7,862 nucleotides of DNA from Acidobacteriota bacterium (GTDB taxonomy: Bacteria; Acidobacteriota; Blastocatellia; Pyrinomonadales; Pyrinomonadaceae), in contig JACCVS010000046.1 in NCBI GenBank assembly GCA_013698055.1, positions 1 through 7,862 on the forward strand, written 5' to 3'. The notes beneath the pieces are model-generated. The model saw nothing but the letters and a program-made list of their open reading frames with translations. It did not search any database and was not told the origin of the DNA. This document shows, piece by piece, positions 5,461 to 7,862 of the stretch (within the stretch, counting starts at the first letter, position 1; every line of letters begins with the position of its first letter). The position numbers and the translations under genes were made by a program.

Positions 5461-5557
5461 CAGGAGTCAGGAGACAGAAAAAGAGGAAATCTGTTGAAGC
5501 GGTTTCAGCCTTATCCATTCTGACTCCTGACTCCTGTATTCTGTATTCTGTATTCTG
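5461..5557. repeat. Inverted heptamer array between the 81-aa ORF and serA
   Basis: On the + strand 5521-5557 is an unbroken run of 7-base units: two TGACTCC, then three TGTATTC, then TG. The segment 5519-5536 pairs with 5461-5478 (CAGGAGTCAGGAGACAGA) with one mismatch in 18, leaving a 40-base loop. The array sits 9 bp from the serA start codon, so a hairpin would form in the serA leader if the operon is read through. The role is unknown. Confidence 0.75.
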
Positions 5558-5564
5558 CTTTTCC

Positions 5565-5810
5565 TCACATTGGCCCGCTGCCCTCCAGTTCGCCTGTTCC
5601 GCCACGCCCTTCATCGAACGCGCCATCAGGTGAAGGAACAGATGAGCCTTCGCCTTCCGGTGCTTCGCTCTCATTTGTCTTTGATACTTTTTCAGATTCT
5701 TCTACTTCGCTCAAAGTCTGGCTGCTCGTAGCATCAGACTTCGGGTCTTTGCTCTCGACGATCTTATGGGCGTCGGCGCTTTCGGTTGATTTCGGGTCTT
5801 TAGTATCCAT
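5565..5810 (-). CDS. Acidic, disordered hypothetical protein (81 aa)
   Basis: I do not recognise a family. The predicted product is rich in Ser, Glu, Asp and Lys in its first 50 residues and in Gly, Pro and Glu afterwards (GEGSSVPSPDGAFDEGRGG), with no hydrophobic core, signal peptide or membrane segment, so it should be disordered. A five-residue unit KDPKS occurs at 4-8 and 21-25, suggesting a small internal duplication. Translation is supported by AAGGAG ten bases before ATG 5810 and by close spacing (17 bp) to the upstream pgpA stop. It may be a lineage-specific protein or an ORF growing out of intergenic DNA; codon conservation in relatives would decide. Confidence 0.55.
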   Translation of the reverse strand: MDTKDPKSTESADAHKIVESKDPKSDATSSQTLSEVEESEKVSKTNESEAPEGEGSSVPSPDGAFDEGRGGTGELEGSGPM

Positions 5811-5820
5811 CTTGAAAGTT

Positions 5821-5826
5821 CTCCTT
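5821..5826 (-). promoter_or_regulatory. Ribosome binding site for the 81-aa ORF
   Basis: AAGGAG on the minus strand, 10 bases before ATG 5810, lies between the pgpA stop codon and this start. It is the main evidence that the short ORF is translated. Confidence 0.6.
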
Positions 5827-5827
5827 T

Positions 5828-6445
5828 TTACAAGAACAGGTAGATTGATGTCACAAAGGACAGCAGGATTGCCGCGTACACTCCCGCGAGCACGTCATCG
5901 GCCATGATACCCAACCCTGATTTGAGCGATTCGAGGCGGCGAATCGGGTACGGCTTCCAGATGTCGAACAGGCGAAACGCGATAAAGCCAACGATGATCA
6001 CCCACCACCCTGAGTTCATCGGCACGAACAGGAAAGCAATTAATTGCCCGGCCACTTCATCCACAACCGCAATGCCGGGGTCTTTGCGCCCCAGCAATTT
6101 TTCTGTGCGCGAGGCAGCCCACACTCCGGTGATTGTCAGCATCGTCACCAGCAAAAGCATGAGCGTCATGCTTAAGGATGAAAGCAGCTCAAGACTCCAC
6201 CCATGCGCCAGCCCATAAGCGGAGACCTGTGCGCTTGCCGATTGCACGAGCAGATAAATGCCGACGCCAACAGCCGAGCCAAACGTCCCTGGCGCGCCGG
6301 GAATGTAACCGACGCCCCACGTTGCAAACGCGAGAGCAAGATAATCCGAGAGCGTTCGCCTGGGCGGAGCATCAGCTATGACCTCACCCGCTGTAATGAT
6401 CTTCGGATTAAGTTCATCGCTGGATTCTTTAAGAACGATTGGCAT
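5828..6445 (-). CDS. pgpA: Phosphatidylglycerophosphatase A
   Basis: A 205-aa inner-membrane enzyme that removes phosphate from phosphatidylglycerophosphate to give phosphatidylglycerol. All family motifs are present: GYIPGAPGTFGS (46-57), DPGIAVVDE (122-130), FRLFDIWKP (157-165) and GLGIMADDVLAG (177-188); the acidic residues in the second and fourth are the likely metal ligands. About four hydrophobic segments are seen (near 36-68, 88-112, 132-155 and 186-205). The N-terminus has about 30 extra residues (ESSDELNPKIITAGEVIADAPPRR) before the conserved part, so the true start could be further in, but no other ATG precedes the conserved domain and no Shine-Dalgarno is visible at 6445. It lies 57 bp after rimO and 17 bp before the 81-aa ORF, probably in one operon. 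Confidence 0.95.
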   Translation of the reverse strand: MPIVLKESSDELNPKIITAGEVIADAPPRRTLSDYLALAFATWGVGYIPGAPGTFGSAVGVGIYLLVQSASAQVSAYGLAHGWSLELLSSLSMTLMLLLVTMLTITGVWAASRTEKLLGRKDPGIAVVDEVAGQLIAFLFVPMNSGWWVIIVGFIAFRLFDIWKPYPIRRLESLKSGLGIMADDVLAGVYAAILLSFVTSIYLFL

Positions 6446-6447
6446 CA

Positions 6448-6504
6448 GAATGATGGGTGCCGAATGATGAATTGCTGGCTTTTACTCATCACTTATCACT
6501 TCCT
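6448..6504. repeat. 7-bp-period repeats in the rimO-pgpA spacer
   Basis: GAATGAT occurs at 6448-6454 and 6462-6468, exactly 14 bases apart, followed by the related GAATTGC. On the other side 6484-6504 reads as ACTCATC, ACTTATC, ACTTCCT. The two sides are loosely inverse (ATGATG against CATCA), but pairing is weaker than in the other two arrays. The last unit overlaps the rimO stop codon and the first lies 2 bp from the pgpA start. Confidence 0.5.
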
Positions 6505-7852
6505 AGACTATTCGTCCGACAAGATCGTGCTCGTGAGCTTCCGTAATCAAGACGTTAACGAATTGGCCGGGGATAGGGTCAAACCCATCTGGCGCATCGT
6601 TAATCAGCATACATCCATCTATATCGGCAGCCTGCGTCTCCATTCGTCCCTGCCAGAGCAGGTCTGTCTCCTTAGCTGCGCCTTCAAAGAGCACCCGTAC
6701 CGTTGAACCGATGCGTGCCCGGTTGCGCTTGCGAGAGATTCGGGCCTGCTCTTTCATTAAACGCGCGCGGCGACGCTTCGCCGTTCGAGCATCAACCTTA
6801 TCTGGCAGATCAAAGGCGACTGTTCCCTCTTCATCCGAATACGTGAAAACGCCAACGCGGTCAAACTCCACATTGCGGATGAAGGCCAGCAACTCTTCAA
6901 AATCCTCCTCAGTCTCGCCGGGAAATCCCGTGATGAAGGTTGTGCGGATGGCGATGTCTGGCACACGCCTTCGAACTCGGTCAATTAATCTTTCAAGGCT
7001 CGCGCGCGTGCCGCCACGGTTCATCAATTTCAGCACGTTCCTTGAAGCATGTTGCAAAGGCATGTCCAGATACTTGACAGCCTTTGGCTCTTCGGCCAGC
7101 ACGTCAAGAAATGCGTCGCTGATGTGCGTCGGATAGGTATACATGACCCGCACCCATTCGATGCCATCCAGATGCGCGAGTTCACGGAGAAGGTGGGCGA
7201 GCGCGTCCGCCTTGCCCAAGTCTTCACCGTAGCGAGATGAATCCTGCGCGACGAGGACGATCTCCTTGACGCCTTCGTCCGCCAGCTGCTGCGCTTCGAC
7301 GAGAATCGAACCGAAACGGCGGCTGCGAAAATGGCCGCGCATCTGTGGAATGAAACAGAATGCGCACGGGCGGTCGCAGCCTTCGGCGATTTTGATGAAA
7401 GCGGTGTAGCCGGGCGTTGCGAGCACGCGCGGCGTTGACTCGTCGTAAAGATACGTCGCGCTCTGGTTGCCGAGCGGCAAAACGGGAAGCGAGCGCGTGT
7501 TCACCGTCTCATCGCAGACGGTTAAGATGTCGTCAATCTGGCTTGTGCCGATAAAGGCGTCAACTTCCGGCATCTCCGCGCGCAACTCATCACGATAACG
7601 TTCGACCAGACAACCGGCGACGATAAGACGCTGTGTTTTCCCTTCCGTCTTCAAGCGGGCAGCTTCGAGAATGGCCTCGACAGACTCTTGCTTGGCCGAC
7701 TCGATGAAGCCGCAGGTGTTTACAACCAACGTGTCAGCCTCGCTGGCATCCGTCGTAATCTCATAACCAGATTGACGGAGCTTCCCCATCATCACTTCGC
7801 TGTCAACCAGATTCTTCGGACAGCCCAGACTGATAAAGCCAATTTTTTTCAT
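6503..7852 (-). CDS. rimO: Ribosomal protein S12 methylthiotransferase
   Basis: A 449-aa radical-SAM iron-sulfur enzyme that adds a methylthio group to the conserved aspartate of ribosomal protein S12. The N-terminal MTTase domain (1-115) has Cys11 (SLGCPKNLVDSE), Cys47 (VNTCGFI) and Cys81 (VAGCLVERY) for one cluster. The radical-SAM domain (about 145-375) has CDRPCAFC (Cys159, 163, 166) within AEGCDRPCAFCFIPQMRG and binds the second cluster and SAM. A TRAM domain (about 380-449) follows. SLGCPKNLVDSE and the CDRPCAFCFIPQMRG context distinguish it from the tRNA enzyme MiaB. The length is normal and no residue is missing. The ATG at 7852 gives the expected MKKIGFISLGC start; only ten upstream bases are in the window, so its promoter and ribosome binding site cannot be judged. 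Confidence 0.97.
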   Translation of the reverse strand: MKKIGFISLGCPKNLVDSEVMMGKLRQSGYEITTDASEADTLVVNTCGFIESAKQESVEAILEAARLKTEGKTQRLIVAGCLVERYRDELRAEMPEVDAFIGTSQIDDILTVCDETVNTRSLPVLPLGNQSATYLYDESTPRVLATPGYTAFIKIAEGCDRPCAFCFIPQMRGHFRSRRFGSILVEAQQLADEGVKEIVLVAQDSSRYGEDLGKADALAHLLRELAHLDGIEWVRVMYTYPTHISDAFLDVLAEEPKAVKYLDMPLQHASRNVLKLMNRGGTRASLERLIDRVRRRVPDIAIRTTFITGFPGETEEDFEELLAFIRNVEFDRVGVFTYSDEEGTVAFDLPDKVDARTAKRRRARLMKEQARISRKRNRARIGSTVRVLFEGAAKETDLLWQGRMETQAADIDGCMLINDAPDGFDPIPGQFVNVLITEAHEHDLVGRIV

Positions 7853-7862
7853 GGTGATAGGT

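Noticed and set aside
5521..5557. CRISPR-like repeats
   Set aside because: Units are only 7 bp and contiguous without spacers, and no cas genes are present.

Overview
The window looks like chromosomal DNA of an Acidobacteriota member, probably of the Blastocatellia type (inference, moderate confidence). The main clue is the remnant of a secreted protein at 3355-3741 that resembles the VWFA-related proteins typical of Acidobacteria. The housekeeping proteins RimO, PgpA and SerA are ordinary bacterial versions and do not fix the phylum.

Left part, 30-3264: a complete mobile element of 3235 bp. It has perfect 19-bp terminal inverted repeats beginning GGTAGTG and an 8-bp target duplication (GTTTATCT). 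Its single-ORF transposase (2405-3238) has IS1-family (ISMhu11-like) DDE signatures. The element is about three times the size of a simple IS of this type because it carries about 2.3 kb of passenger genes: a HigB-like toxin, a HigA-like antitoxin fused to an ImmA/IrrE (M78) metallopeptidase domain, an unrecognised 166-aa protein, and a small basic protein on the opposite strand at the left end. Toxin, antitoxin and the 166-aa gene form a tight leftward operon. The transposase reads rightward from a divergent intergenic region holding a near-consensus promoter, a second promoter facing the toxin, and an imperfect inverted repeat between the two -35 boxes. The layout suggests a small transposon that carries its own addiction module.

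Middle, 3265-3843: flanking DNA. A short open frame spans the reconstructed empty site and overlaps the next start codon as ATGA. Then comes a decayed VWFA-like gene that keeps its N- and C-terminal ends but has lost its middle. A heptamer-based inverted repeat array separates it from serA.

Right part, 3844-7852: a leftward housekeeping cluster in the order rimO (S12 methylthiotransferase), pgpA (phosphatidylglycerophosphatase A), an 81-aa acidic disordered ORF, and serA (phosphoglycerate dehydrogenase). The rimO-pgpA spacer, the orf81-serA spacer and the region after serA each contain 7-bp-period repeats, different in sequence but alike in period; two of the three are clear inverted arrays.
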